Of a stretch of DNA of 64,000 nt, positions 42,300 through 50,967 are shown piece after piece. Made by a program: the position numbers and the translations under genes. Position 1 is the stretch's first letter. Each line of letters begins with the position of its first letter. The DNA lies in NCBI RefSeq assembly GCF_021390395.1, contig NZ_JAJUWT010000015.1, positions 62,001 to 126,000 on the forward strand. Direction: 5' to 3'. Below the pieces are notes generated by a model. It was not told the origin of the DNA. It saw only the letters and a program-made list of their open reading frames with translations, and ran no database searches. The stretch is from Saccharothrix sp. S26 (GTDB taxonomy: Bacteria > Actinomycetota > Actinomycetes > Mycobacteriales > Pseudonocardiaceae).

Positions 42300-44743
42300 G
42301 TCCGCACCGCGGCGAGGCTGTTGGCCGAGCGCAGCACCAGCGGGTCGGTCAGGGTCGACGGGTCGGCCAGCTCGGTCCGCGTGCGCACCAGGAACGAATG
42401 CGTCCCGCCGGCGGGGAGCGTGACCAGCGCGTCGTCCACGACGGCGTCCTCGGCGACCCGGTCGGCCAGCACGGCGACGTCGCGGGCGAAGGAGTGCGCG
42501 GTGACGTCCACCCGGTAGCCGTCGGCCACGCGGTGCGCCTCGGCGGTCAGCGGCGCGGGGTCGTAGGCCAGCTCCAGGTCCTCCCGGAACAGGTGCGCGG
42601 TGCGCGCGTCGGTCGTGCTCGCCACCAGCACCTCCCCCTTCGGGTCACCCGGCGTGACCAGGTCGTCCGCCAGCTCCAGCCGCGCCGCGGACCGCGCCGG
42701 CACGTCGAGCGGGAGTTTAGCCGCCACCAGCACCTCGCCCGTGAACGTCTGGCGCTCCAGCACGACCTCGCTGGTCCAGACCTCGTCGGTGTCGTTGACG
42801 GCGATGAGCGCGTCCCGGCCGTCGCGCGGCTGGACGGTGAGCAGGCGCGGCGCGAAGGCGTGCTTGAGCGCGTAGTACAGCGGCTTGGGCCGCTCGTCGC
42901 CGTCGATCGCGGCCCAGGAGGTGACCGGCCAGCAGTCGTTGAGCTGCCACACCAGCGCGCCGGCCGTGCGGGGCCAGTGCGAGCGGAAGTGCTCCACGCC
43001 GAACGCGACCGCGCGGGCCTGGTTGAGCTGGGTCGCCCAGTGCCAGTCCTCGAACGCCGCGGGCGCGGGCAGGTGCGGCGCGAGGCCGCGGTCCAGCTTG
43101 CCGTTGCCGTCCTCGGCCTTCTGGTGCAGCAGGAACGCGGGCGAGGTCGGCGTCATCGGCTCGTCGTGCACCCACTTGGTGAGCGTCGCCCAGGTCGGCG
43201 GGCCCTGGAAGCCGAACTCCGAGCAGAACCGCGGGGTGTGGTCGCGGTAGTGGGTGTAGTCGACCCGGTTCCACACCTCCCACTCGTGGCGGGTGCCGTG
43301 GGTGTCGGAGTTGGGGTGCAGCTCGCCGGGGCTGTACGGGCTGCCCGGCGAGTAGTGCCTGGTCGGGTCCAGCTCGGCGACGATCGCGGGCAGCAGTTCG
43401 GTGTAGTAGCGCAGGCCCCACGAGCGGCCCTGGAGCTGTTCCGCCCAGCCCCAGTCGGCGAAGCCCCACAGGTTCTCGTTGTTGCCGTTCCACAGCGCCA
43501 GGGAGGCGTGCGAGGTCAGCCGGGCGACGTTCTCGCGCGCCTCGGCCTCGACCTCCTCCCACAGCGGCGACTCCTCGGCGTAGGCCGCGCAGGCGAACAG
43601 GAAGTCTTGCCAGACCAGCACGCCGCGCTCGTCGCAGACGTCGTAGAAGTCCTCGGTCTCGTAGATGCCGCCGCCCCAGATGCGCAGCATGTTCATGTTC
43701 GCCGCAACGGCCTGGTCCACCCGGCGGGCGAGGCGCTCGCGCGTGACGCGGGTGAGGAAGTGGTCGTCCGGGATCCAGTTGGCGCCCTTGGCGAACACGG
43801 GCTTGCCGTTGACGACGAACGTGAACGGCGCGCCGACCTCGTCCGGCGTCGTGTCGACGGTGATCGTCCGGAAGCCGACGCGACGATCGGTGCGGTCGAC
43901 CACGTCCGCGCCCGAGCGCAACGCGACACCGAGGTCGTAGAGGGGGTGTTCGCCGTAGCCGACCGGCCACCAGAGGTCGACGTCGGGCACCTCGACGGTC
44001 ACCACGGCGGAATCGCCCTCGACGCGGACCTGCCGCTCGACGCCGGCCACGGTCGCGACCACGGTCAGGTCGGCGTCGTCACGCGCGCGGTCGACCTCGA
44101 CGTGCACCTCGACCCGGCCCGTGCCGTCCTGGTCCACCGTGACCAGCGGGCGGACCCGCGCGAGCCGCGCCTCGGTCCAGCGCTCCAGCCGCACCGGCTT
44201 CCAGATGCCCGCGGTCTGCAGGTCCGGACCCCAGTCCCAGCCGAACGAGCAGGCCATCTTGCGCACGGCGTTCATCGGGTGCGGGTAGGCGCGGTCGCGG
44301 TGACCCAGCTGTGCCTCCTGCTGCTCGGCGTAGGCCAGAGCAGAGGAGAAGGTGACGACGAGGTGGTTCGCGCCGTCCTCGAGGTGCTCGCGCACGTCGA
44401 AGCGGTACGAGCGGAACATGTTCGCCGTGCGGCCGAGGACCACGCCGTTCAGCTCGACCGCGGCGACGGTGTCGAGGCCGTCGAACGCGAGCTCGACCTT
44501 CTCCCCCGGCTTGGCCGCCTCCGCCTCGAAGGTCAGGGCGTAACGCCAGTCGGCGCGGTGCATCCAGGCCAGCTCGGCCTCGTTGGTGTCCAGGTACGGC
44601 TCACCGATCAGTCCCGCCGCGAGGAGGTCGAGGTGCGTGCTGCCGGGCACGACCGCGGGCACTTCGCGCTCGGCGACGGCCGCCGGGATCGGCCCGCCCA
44701 CCGCGCTCAGGCGCCACCCGTCGTGCAAGGTCGTGCGAATCAT
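42296..44743 (-). CDS. GH2 beta-mannosidase (intracellular)
   Basis: An 815-aa enzyme releasing mannose from beta-1,4-manno-oligosaccharides. No signal peptide, so it acts inside. GH2 order: N-terminal sugar-binding domain (1-190; GLDTVAAVELNGVVLGRTAN), immunoglobulin-like domain, TIM barrel (about 300-610) with acid/base Glu in LWNGNNENLWG and nucleophile Glu in RFCSEFGFQGPP, and WQLNDCWPVTSWA, a beta-mannosidase hallmark. ATG 44743 follows AGAGGAACG. It heads an operon with the LacI-like protein and AKR. The promoter is TTGACT-17-TAAGAA. It is divergent from a GH36 alpha-galactosidase gene, a galactomannan pairing. Confidence 0.94.
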   Translation of the reverse strand: MIRTTLHDGWRLSAVGGPIPAAVAEREVPAVVPGSTHLDLLAAGLIGEPYLDTNEAELAWMHRADWRYALTFEAEAAKPGEKVELAFDGLDTVAAVELNGVVLGRTANMFRSYRFDVREHLEDGANHLVVTFSSALAYAEQQEAQLGHRDRAYPHPMNAVRKMACSFGWDWGPDLQTAGIWKPVRLERWTEARLARVRPLVTVDQDGTGRVEVHVEVDRARDDADLTVVATVAGVERQVRVEGDSAVVTVEVPDVDLWWPVGYGEHPLYDLGVALRSGADVVDRTDRRVGFRTITVDTTPDEVGAPFTFVVNGKPVFAKGANWIPDDHFLTRVTRERLARRVDQAVAANMNMLRIWGGGIYETEDFYDVCDERGVLVWQDFLFACAAYAEESPLWEEVEAEARENVARLTSHASLALWNGNNENLWGFADWGWAEQLQGRSWGLRYYTELLPAIVAELDPTRHYSPGSPYSPGELHPNSDTHGTRHEWEVWNRVDYTHYRDHTPRFCSEFGFQGPPTWATLTKWVHDEPMTPTSPAFLLHQKAEDGNGKLDRGLAPHLPAPAAFEDWHWATQLNQARAVAFGVEHFRSHWPRTAGALVWQLNDCWPVTSWAAIDGDERPKPLYYALKHAFAPRLLTVQPRDGRDALIAVNDTDEVWTSEVVLERQTFTGEVLVAAKLPLDVPARSAARLELADDLVTPGDPKGEVLVASTTDARTAHLFREDLELAYDPAPLTAEAHRVADGYRVDVTAHSFARDVAVLADRVAEDAVVDDALVTLPAGGTHSFLVRTRTELADPSTLTDPLVLRSANSLAAVRT

Positions 44744-44804
44744 CGTTCCTCTTTTCCCGGCGACGGCGGTGGGTTTCTGCCGTGTGACATCCAAGGTATG
44801 GCGA

Positions 44805-44833
44805 TTCTTACGCCAGCAACTAAAGTAAGTCAA
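44805..44833 (-). promoter_or_regulatory. GH2 operon promoter
   Basis: Minus strand TTGACT (44828-44833), 17 nt, TAAGAA (44805-44810), 62 bp before the GH2 start. The spacer carries TACTTTAGTTG, similar to the spacers of the SBP and kinase-manA promoters. Confidence 0.6.
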
Positions 44834-44864
44834 CGAGGATCACCACCAGAGAGGAAGACCACAA

Positions 44865-46985
44865 GTGGCAGACCTGACGCACCTGCGGGCAGCGGGTGTG
44901 AGCCTGGTGCTCGACTTCTCCGGAGGCTCACTTCCCCGAGTCCGACACTGGGGTGCGGACCTCGGCGAACTCTCCCCCGCGCAACTGGATGACGTGCTGG
45001 TCGCGCAAACTCCCCACCCGATCGGGTTCTCCGTGGACGGCGCGGTCGACGTGGCCGTGCTGCCCGAGCAGTCGGCGGGCTGGCTCGGTACCCCGGGAAT
45101 CGTCGGCAACCGCGACGGCCGCGACTTCTCCACCGCGTTCCGCGTGGTGTCGGTGGACGGGACGGTCGTGCACGCGGTGGACGAGGTCGCCGGGCTCGCG
45201 CTGGAGCTGGTCGTCGAGCTGACCCCGTCCGGGCTGGTGCGGCAGCGGGCCGTGCTGACCAACACCGGGTCGTCGGGCTTCGCCGTGGACGCGGTGAACC
45301 TCACCCTGCCCGTGCCGCCGCAGGCGGTCGAGATCCTCGACTTCACCGGCCGGTGGACGCGGGAGCGCAGCCCGCAGCGCACGGCGTTCACCCACGGGCT
45401 GCGGGTGCGCGAGAACCGGACCGGCCGGACCGGCTACGACTCGGCGTACCTGTTCGCCGCGGGCACCGCCGGGTTCGGCAACCGCTCGGGCGAGGTCTGG
45501 GCCGTGCACACGGCCTGGTCGGGCAACCACCGCACGTTCGCCGAGAAGACCTACCACTCGGTGTCGCTGCTGGGCTCGGGCGAACTGCTGCTGTCCGGCG
45601 AGGTCGTGCTGGGGCCCGGCGAGTCGTACACCTCGCCGTGGCAGTACGCCTCCTACGGGCACGGGCTGGACGAGGTGTCCGCGCGGTTCCACCGGCACCT
45701 GCGCTCGCGGCCGTCCCACCCGTCCTCGCCGCGCCCGGTCGTGGTGAACACGTGGGAGGCCGTGTACTTCGACCACGACCTGGACCGGTTGACGGCGTTG
45801 GCCGACGCCGCCGCGTCGGTCGGCGCGGAGCGGTTCGTGCTGGACGACGGCTGGTTCGGGTCGCGGCGCGACGACCGGCGCGGCCTGGGCGACTGGTACG
45901 TGTCGGACGAGGTGTGGCCCGACGGCCTCGGCCCGCTGACCGACCACGTGACCGGGCTGGGGATGCAGTTCGGCATCTGGGTCGAGCCCGAGATGATCAA
46001 CCCGGACTCGGAGCTGGCGCGGGCCCACCCGGACTGGGTCATGGCGGCGGGCGACCGGCTGCCCGGCACGGCGCGGCACCAGCAGGTGCTCGACCTGGCC
46101 CGGCCCGAGGCGTTCGAGCACATCCTGGGACGGCTGGACGCCCTGCTGACCGAGTACCCGGTGTCGTACCTGAAGTGGGACCACAACCGCGACCTGGTCG
46201 ACGCCGGGCACCGGCCGACCGGGCGGGCGGGCGTGCACGGGCAGACGCTGGCCGTCTACCGGCTGCTGGACGAGCTGCGCCGCCGACACCCCGACGTGGA
46301 GATCGAGTCCTGCTCCTCCGGCGGCGCGCGGGTGGACCTGGAGATCCTCCAGCGCACGGACCGGGTGTGGGTGTCGGACTGCATCGACGCGCTGGAGCGC
46401 CAGCCGATGCAGCGGTGGACGAACGCGCTGATCCCGTTGGAGCTGATGGGCACGCACGTCGGCTCGGGCACCTCGCACACGACCCACCGGCAGCACCCGC
46501 TGGACTTCCGCGCCGGCACCGCGCTGTTCGGGCACTTCGGCATCGAGTGGGACCTGACCAAGGCCTCCCCCGAAGACCTGGCGCGGCTGACGTCGTGGGT
46601 GGCGCTGTACAAGGAGCTGCGGCCCCTGCTGCACACCGGCGTGTCGGTGCACGGCGACCACCCGGACCCGGCGATCCAGGTGCACGGGGTCGTGGCGGAG
46701 GACGGGTCGGACGCCGTGTTCGCCATCGTCGCCCTGGCCACGTCCCAGCTCTACCCGCCGGGGCCGGTCCGCCTGCCGGGCCTGCCCGCCGACCGCACCT
46801 ACCACGTGCGCCCGCTCGCACCCGGCGACGTGCCGGACGGCAACGCCGACAACTGGGGCGTGCACCTGCCGTGGTGGAAGCCGGAGGGCGTGACCCTGCC
46901 GGGCCGGGTGCTGACGACGGCGGGCGTGCAAGCCCCCGTCCTGCACCCGGAACGGCTCGTGCTGGTGCGCGCGACGGCGGTCTGA
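44865..46985 (+). CDS. GH36 alpha-galactosidase
   Basis: A 706-aa intracellular enzyme removing alpha-1,6-galactose from galactomanno- or raffinose-type oligosaccharides. GH36 blocks: PVVVNTWEAVYFDHDLDRL (about residues 288-306), nucleophile Asp in VSYLKWDHNRDLVD, and acid/base Asp in RTDRVWVSDCIDALERQ. The ESCSSGGARVDLEILQRTD block sits between them. No signal peptide. GTG 44865 is used; the RBS GAGAGGAAG lies about 9 nt upstream. It is divergent from GH2 beta-mannosidase with about 120 bp between, so both can be induced together. Confidence 0.94.
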   Translation: MADLTHLRAAGVSLVLDFSGGSLPRVRHWGADLGELSPAQLDDVLVAQTPHPIGFSVDGAVDVAVLPEQSAGWLGTPGIVGNRDGRDFSTAFRVVSVDGTVVHAVDEVAGLALELVVELTPSGLVRQRAVLTNTGSSGFAVDAVNLTLPVPPQAVEILDFTGRWTRERSPQRTAFTHGLRVRENRTGRTGYDSAYLFAAGTAGFGNRSGEVWAVHTAWSGNHRTFAEKTYHSVSLLGSGELLLSGEVVLGPGESYTSPWQYASYGHGLDEVSARFHRHLRSRPSHPSSPRPVVVNTWEAVYFDHDLDRLTALADAAASVGAERFVLDDGWFGSRRDDRRGLGDWYVSDEVWPDGLGPLTDHVTGLGMQFGIWVEPEMINPDSELARAHPDWVMAAGDRLPGTARHQQVLDLARPEAFEHILGRLDALLTEYPVSYLKWDHNRDLVDAGHRPTGRAGVHGQTLAVYRLLDELRRRHPDVEIESCSSGGARVDLEILQRTDRVWVSDCIDALERQPMQRWTNALIPLELMGTHVGSGTSHTTHRQHPLDFRAGTALFGHFGIEWDLTKASPEDLARLTSWVALYKELRPLLHTGVSVHGDHPDPAIQVHGVVAEDGSDAVFAIVALATSQLYPPGPVRLPGLPADRTYHVRPLAPGDVPDGNADNWGVHLPWWKPEGVTLPGRVLTTAGVQAPVLHPERLVLVRATAV

Positions 46986-47064
46986 GCGCCGGCCCTGGAC
47001 GGTGCCACCCACGTCCGCCGGGACGGGGTGAGGAGTCGGTGCGCGGAAGGACGGGCGGGCCCGG

Positions 47065-50000
47065 TCAGCAGGTGGCCTCGTACTCCAGCTCGGGGACGTG
47101 GATGCGCCACTCGACCGGGTCCAGCCCGCCGCCCGCGATCTCGCAGGCACGGGCCACCGCGCCGGAACGCATGTCGTGCAGGCCGGAGAGGTCCCACAGC
47201 GTCGTGGACATCCCCGGGCCGGAGCCGATGCCCCCGGTCATGAGCCGGCGGTCGTCGGCGCCGAAGGCCACCGTCGTGATCGAGTTCTCATTGCCGTAGG
47301 ACAGCGGTCCGATCGGGTGCACGCGTGGGAAGTCGGTGAGGTCCCAGAGCATCAGGCTCTCCGCCCTCCCGTCGGCCTCCTGCCCGGTCGACGCCATCGT
47401 GAGGCCGTCCGAGGCGAAGGCGACGCTCGTGACACCGCCCTCGTGGGCGGTGAAGACCTGCCCGGCGCGGCCGGGCGCGGCCGGGTCGGTGACGTCCCAC
47501 AGCACGATCTCCCTGGCGGAGCCGTCACCCTCGTTGCGCGCCTGGACGACCGCGAGCGTGCGGCTGTCCGGGGTGAAGGCCAGGGCGCCGATGTCCGCAC
47601 CCTCCCGGGCCGACGAGGCCCCGGTATCGCGCGGGTGGGTGCGGTCGGTCAGGTCCCACAGCGCGAACATCCCGTCGTCCTCCCAGTACTCGAAGCCGCC
47701 GCCGAGGGCGAGGAGCCTCCCGTCCGGGGACACCTCGGCCGTCGAGACGACCCGCGGCAGGGTGAAGGTGCCGACGCGGGTCAGTGGCACGTCGCCACCC
47801 ACGTCGAGCACCTCGACCACCCCGGTCCGGTCCTCGGCGGGGCTCTGGTGGCTCCCGCCCACGACCAGCGAACGCCCGTCCGGGGTGAAGGAGAGCGTGA
47901 CGATCCCGCCGACGCTCGACGCCGTGGTCGTGGCGGAGAGCCGCGGGTTCGCCCGATCGGACACGTCCCACAGGCGCACGGTCGAGGCGAGCGCGGTGCG
48001 CACCCCGACGGCGACGAGGCGTTCGTCCGGTGAGATCGCCACCGCCGTCGGCGGTGCGTCCGGCTCGCCGCCGAGGTCGATCGTCGCCGTGCGCTCGGGA
48101 TCAGCAGGGCCGTTGACGGTCCACACGGCGAGAGCCGCGTCGCCGTCGGCGGTGACGAGCATCGTGTCGCCGGCTGCGAGCGCGGACAGGTTCAGCGGGC
48201 CGCCGAGCGTGACCGCGGCTCCCGCGACGTGGCCGGACCTGCGCGGACGGCCCCGTCCGGCAACGCTCCACAGGTAGGACTCGCCGGTGGCGTCCCCGGT
48301 GAGGAGCAGGCCGCCGTCGGGCGAGAACGACATCTCCCGGACGTGGTCGGTGTGCCCCGTCAGCGACTCCAGGAGGAAGGGTTCGGCCGGGTCGCGGATG
48401 TCCCAGAGCCGCACGGCGCGATCCGGACCACCGCTGGTGGCCAGCAGCGAGGAGGTCGGGTCGAACGCCGACACCACGGCCTTCGTGCGACTGCCTTCGA
48501 AGGGTGCCGCCAGTTGGCGTGGCCGACCTCGGTCGGTCACGTCGACCAGGATCGCGGCCACGTCGGTGTTGCCCTGCGGGCCGTCCCCACCTGCCGTGAG
48601 CAGGTTCCCCGAGCCGGCGAACTGCAAGGACGTGACGTAGCCACCCGACGTGAACCGCGTGGAGCCGAGCCGGGTGGCCGCCGCGCCCGCGCCGACGTCC
48701 CACAGCGTGATGATCATGTCGGCGTCGGTGCCGTCGGTCCGCGCACCACTGCCCAGGGCGAGCGTGCGGTTGTCCGGCGCGAACGCCAGGGACGTGACGT
48801 CGTCCTCCAGCTCGGCCCGCGGGACGGGCTGACGGGGGTCGCTCACGTCCCACAGGACGATCGTGGACGCTGAGTCGCCTTGACCCTGTAACGCGATCAG
48901 GCGCGAGTCCGCGGAGAACACCACCGAGAAAGGAGCGACGGTGGCGTCCTTCCGCCACATCTTCTCGGGGTGGACGCGGTCGCGCACGTCCCACGCCTCG
49001 ACCCACTGGGCGGGTTCGTACCGCGGTGGGACGACGATCAGCGTGCGGCCGTCCGGGGACAGGGCCGGCTGCCCCGTCGTGGGCACGCTCGCCACCTCCA
49101 CCGGCTGGGTGCCGCCGACGTCCCAGATCTTCACCCGGTCGTCCTCGCTGACCACGACGGCACGTCCGTCGGGGAAGAAGCTCTGCCGCGCCGATGGCGA
49201 TCCGGGCAGGCGGCCGGCGTAGGAGGTGGCGGTCAACGCCTGGTGCAGGGCCGCGCGCGTCTCGGCGCCGGGGTGGATGTGGTGAGCCGCGACCGCCAAC
49301 CGCAGCGCGGTGCGCGGATCCCGTGCGACGGTGTTCGCCGCCGTCGTCGCGACCTGACGGCTGATCGCGGTACGCCTGCCGGCCTCGGCCAGCGACCGCT
49401 GCTCCTCGGCGGCCTGCCCGCGCCGGATCGCGACGACGGCGGTCAGCGACGCGACGGCCGCCAGGACCAGCAGCGAAGCGACGGCCCCGACGACGGCCGA
49501 CCTGGTCCGGCGGTGTTGTCGCAGGTCCTCGCCGACGATCTCGTCCTTGGACACCTGCCGCAGCGCGGCGACGAGGTCGGCGACGACGTCCTTGAAGGCC
49601 GCGGACCGCAAGGAGAGGTTGTCCTCACCGCGCGCGCCTCGCAGGTCGGCCCAGCGCGGTTCCTCGCGGAACGCGCCGTACAGGGCGGGCGGGAGGCAGT
49701 TCGTGGTCGTCGGGTCGAAGTCGTGCTCGCCGCCGTCCCAGGTCAACTCACCGTCGGTGACCACGATGAGCAGGCGTTCGACCGGTCGGTGCTCCAGCCA
49801 GTGCGCCACTTCCTTCTCCACCCAAGGTGACGCGGCCGCTTCGGGGGAGGCGAGCAGGATGAAGAACTCCGAGCTGTCCAGCCCCGCCCGGATCGACGAC
49901 CACAGACCGGGGTTGGCCGACAGGCTGTCGTCGTCGCGGAACACCCGCAGCGCCCGACGCCGGTACCACGGCTTCGCGAAGACGCGCAGCGCCGAGGCCA

Positions 50001-50145
50001 GTGCCGGCGCCAACTTCCCGTCCACCGCGCGGCTGTAGGAGATGAACGCCGAGTACCGCGCCGGTGGCGAGGGCGCCGGCCGGTCGGGCGGATCGGCGCC
50101 GTCGTCCCGCGCCGCGCCGGATAATCGGGAGTTCGCAGGCTGCAC
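47065..50145 (-). CDS. TIR domain-transmembrane-WD40 repeat protein
   Basis: A 1026-aa protein of unknown function. After a short N-terminus, a bacterial TIR (TIR_2) domain spans about residues 30-150 (RYSAFISYSRAVDGKLAPAL, then RVFRDDDSLSANPGLWSSIR and SPWVEKEVAHWLEH; the Glu of WVEKE is in the position of the NADase glutamate). One membrane helix (about 217-239) follows, then a helical linker with the pattern RDPRTALRLAVAAHHI, and a long WD40 propeller (about 310-985) with many LWDV/LWDL repeats. The C-terminus GGLDPVEWRIHVPELEYEAT is a conserved cap. GTG 50145 is chosen as AGGGGA lies 6 nt upstream; GTG 50199 would add 18 residues. NAD-consuming defence or signalling function is inference. 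It interrupts the galactomannan locus. Confidence 0.88.
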   Translation of the reverse strand: MQPANSRLSGAARDDGADPPDRPAPSPPARYSAFISYSRAVDGKLAPALASALRVFAKPWYRRRALRVFRDDDSLSANPGLWSSIRAGLDSSEFFILLASPEAAASPWVEKEVAHWLEHRPVERLLIVVTDGELTWDGGEHDFDPTTTNCLPPALYGAFREEPRWADLRGARGEDNLSLRSAAFKDVVADLVAALRQVSKDEIVGEDLRQHRRTRSAVVGAVASLLVLAAVASLTAVVAIRRGQAAEEQRSLAEAGRRTAISRQVATTAANTVARDPRTALRLAVAAHHIHPGAETRAALHQALTATSYAGRLPGSPSARQSFFPDGRAVVVSEDDRVKIWDVGGTQPVEVASVPTTGQPALSPDGRTLIVVPPRYEPAQWVEAWDVRDRVHPEKMWRKDATVAPFSVVFSADSRLIALQGQGDSASTIVLWDVSDPRQPVPRAELEDDVTSLAFAPDNRTLALGSGARTDGTDADMIITLWDVGAGAAATRLGSTRFTSGGYVTSLQFAGSGNLLTAGGDGPQGNTDVAAILVDVTDRGRPRQLAAPFEGSRTKAVVSAFDPTSSLLATSGGPDRAVRLWDIRDPAEPFLLESLTGHTDHVREMSFSPDGGLLLTGDATGESYLWSVAGRGRPRRSGHVAGAAVTLGGPLNLSALAAGDTMLVTADGDAALAVWTVNGPADPERTATIDLGGEPDAPPTAVAISPDERLVAVGVRTALASTVRLWDVSDRANPRLSATTTASSVGGIVTLSFTPDGRSLVVGGSHQSPAEDRTGVVEVLDVGGDVPLTRVGTFTLPRVVSTAEVSPDGRLLALGGGFEYWEDDGMFALWDLTDRTHPRDTGASSAREGADIGALAFTPDSRTLAVVQARNEGDGSAREIVLWDVTDPAAPGRAGQVFTAHEGGVTSVAFASDGLTMASTGQEADGRAESLMLWDLTDFPRVHPIGPLSYGNENSITTVAFGADDRRLMTGGIGSGPGMSTTLWDLSGLHDMRSGAVARACEIAGGGLDPVEWRIHVPELEYEATC

Positions 50146-50294
50146 CGAGTTTCCCCTGACACCAGTCGTGCCGATCGCCGGGCCCACCGCAGCGACCACG
50201 ACCCTGCGGCGACGGCGCAGTGTACTCGCCGGTCCGTGACGTGATCGGCGTTCTCCCTCCGCGCGGGGACCGACCGACTGGTGGGACGCAGGTC

Positions 50295-50324
50295 TGGTAG
50301 CGCTCCCAGAACGTGCGCTACCGT
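50295..50324 (+). promoter_or_regulatory. CebR-like box and promoter upstream of the DUF3558 gene
   Basis: TGGTAGCGCTCCCA (50295-50308) matches the CebR/CelR box at 13 of 14 positions. It precedes TACCGT (50319-50324), whose context ACGTGCGCTACCGTCGG is nearly the same as at 33.44 kb. The site also lies 150 bp upstream of the divergent TIR-WD40 gene. Confidence 0.6.
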
Positions 50325-50430
50325 CGGCGGCACGAAGTGTCGGTCCCGGTTGTGAGCGTCACCGGGGCGTGGACCGACCGGAACGCCGGCGGCGCCCCCT
50401 CACCGCCCTGACCGACCGGGGAACGACCCA

Positions 50431-50964
50431 GTGAACCCTCGCACCACGTTGGCCGCGGTCGCGGTCCTGATCTCGGCCGTCGCCTGCGGCGGGCCCTCGG
50501 CCGAGCAGGCCGCACCGACCTCCGACGCCCCGTCCACGACCTCCACCGCGCCGCAGGTCGGCCCGTCCCGGGGCGGCCCGCTGGACGGCGTGGACCCGTG
50601 CACCCTGCTCACCAAGGCCGAGGCCGAGCGGGTGACGGGCGCGCAGACCGCGGAGCCGGTGGTGGAGCAGCTCGGTTCGGCGCGGGTGTGCAACTTCTCG
50701 CCGCAGCAGGCCCTGCTCGGCGTCGGCGTGCGGACCACCTCCGGGCTGGCGCAGGTGCAGTCGAACGGCAACGTGGTGCAGGAGCTGGTGATCGGCAGGC
50801 ACCAGGCCAAGCAGGCGGTGGGCGCGACCGGGAGCTGCGGGATCTTCATCGGCGTCACCGAGTCGTCCCGGGTCGACGTCGTGCTGAACTCGGGCAGTCC
50901 CGACGAGGACCCGTGCCCGGCCGCGATGCGGGTCGCCGAGCTGGTCGAACCGAGGCTGCCCTGA
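50431..50964 (+). CDS. DUF3558 lipoprotein
   Basis: A 177-aa envelope lipoprotein of unknown function. N-terminal lipobox AVACGG with Cys19 as the lipidation site, then a Ser/Thr/Pro linker and the DUF3558 core beginning GGPLDGVDPCTLLTKAEAER with cysteines (DPCTLL, RVCNFS, GSCGIF, DPCPAA). These usually form disulfides. GTG 50431 has GGGGAA 8 nt upstream. It sits 3 bp from the convergent GH36 stop. The promoter holds a CebR-like box. Confidence 0.88.
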   Translation: MNPRTTLAAVAVLISAVACGGPSAEQAAPTSDAPSTTSTAPQVGPSRGGPLDGVDPCTLLTKAEAERVTGAQTAEPVVEQLGSARVCNFSPQQALLGVGVRTTSGLAQVQSNGNVVQELVIGRHQAKQAVGATGSCGIFIGVTESSRVDVVLNSGSPDEDPCPAAMRVAELVEPRLP

Positions 50965-50967
50965 GCG

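Noticed and set aside
47065-50145. A complete multi-gene anti-phage operon around the TIR protein
   Set aside because: Neighbours are sugar genes and a DUF3558 lipoprotein; no nucleotidyltransferase, helicase, Argonaute or other partner is present.
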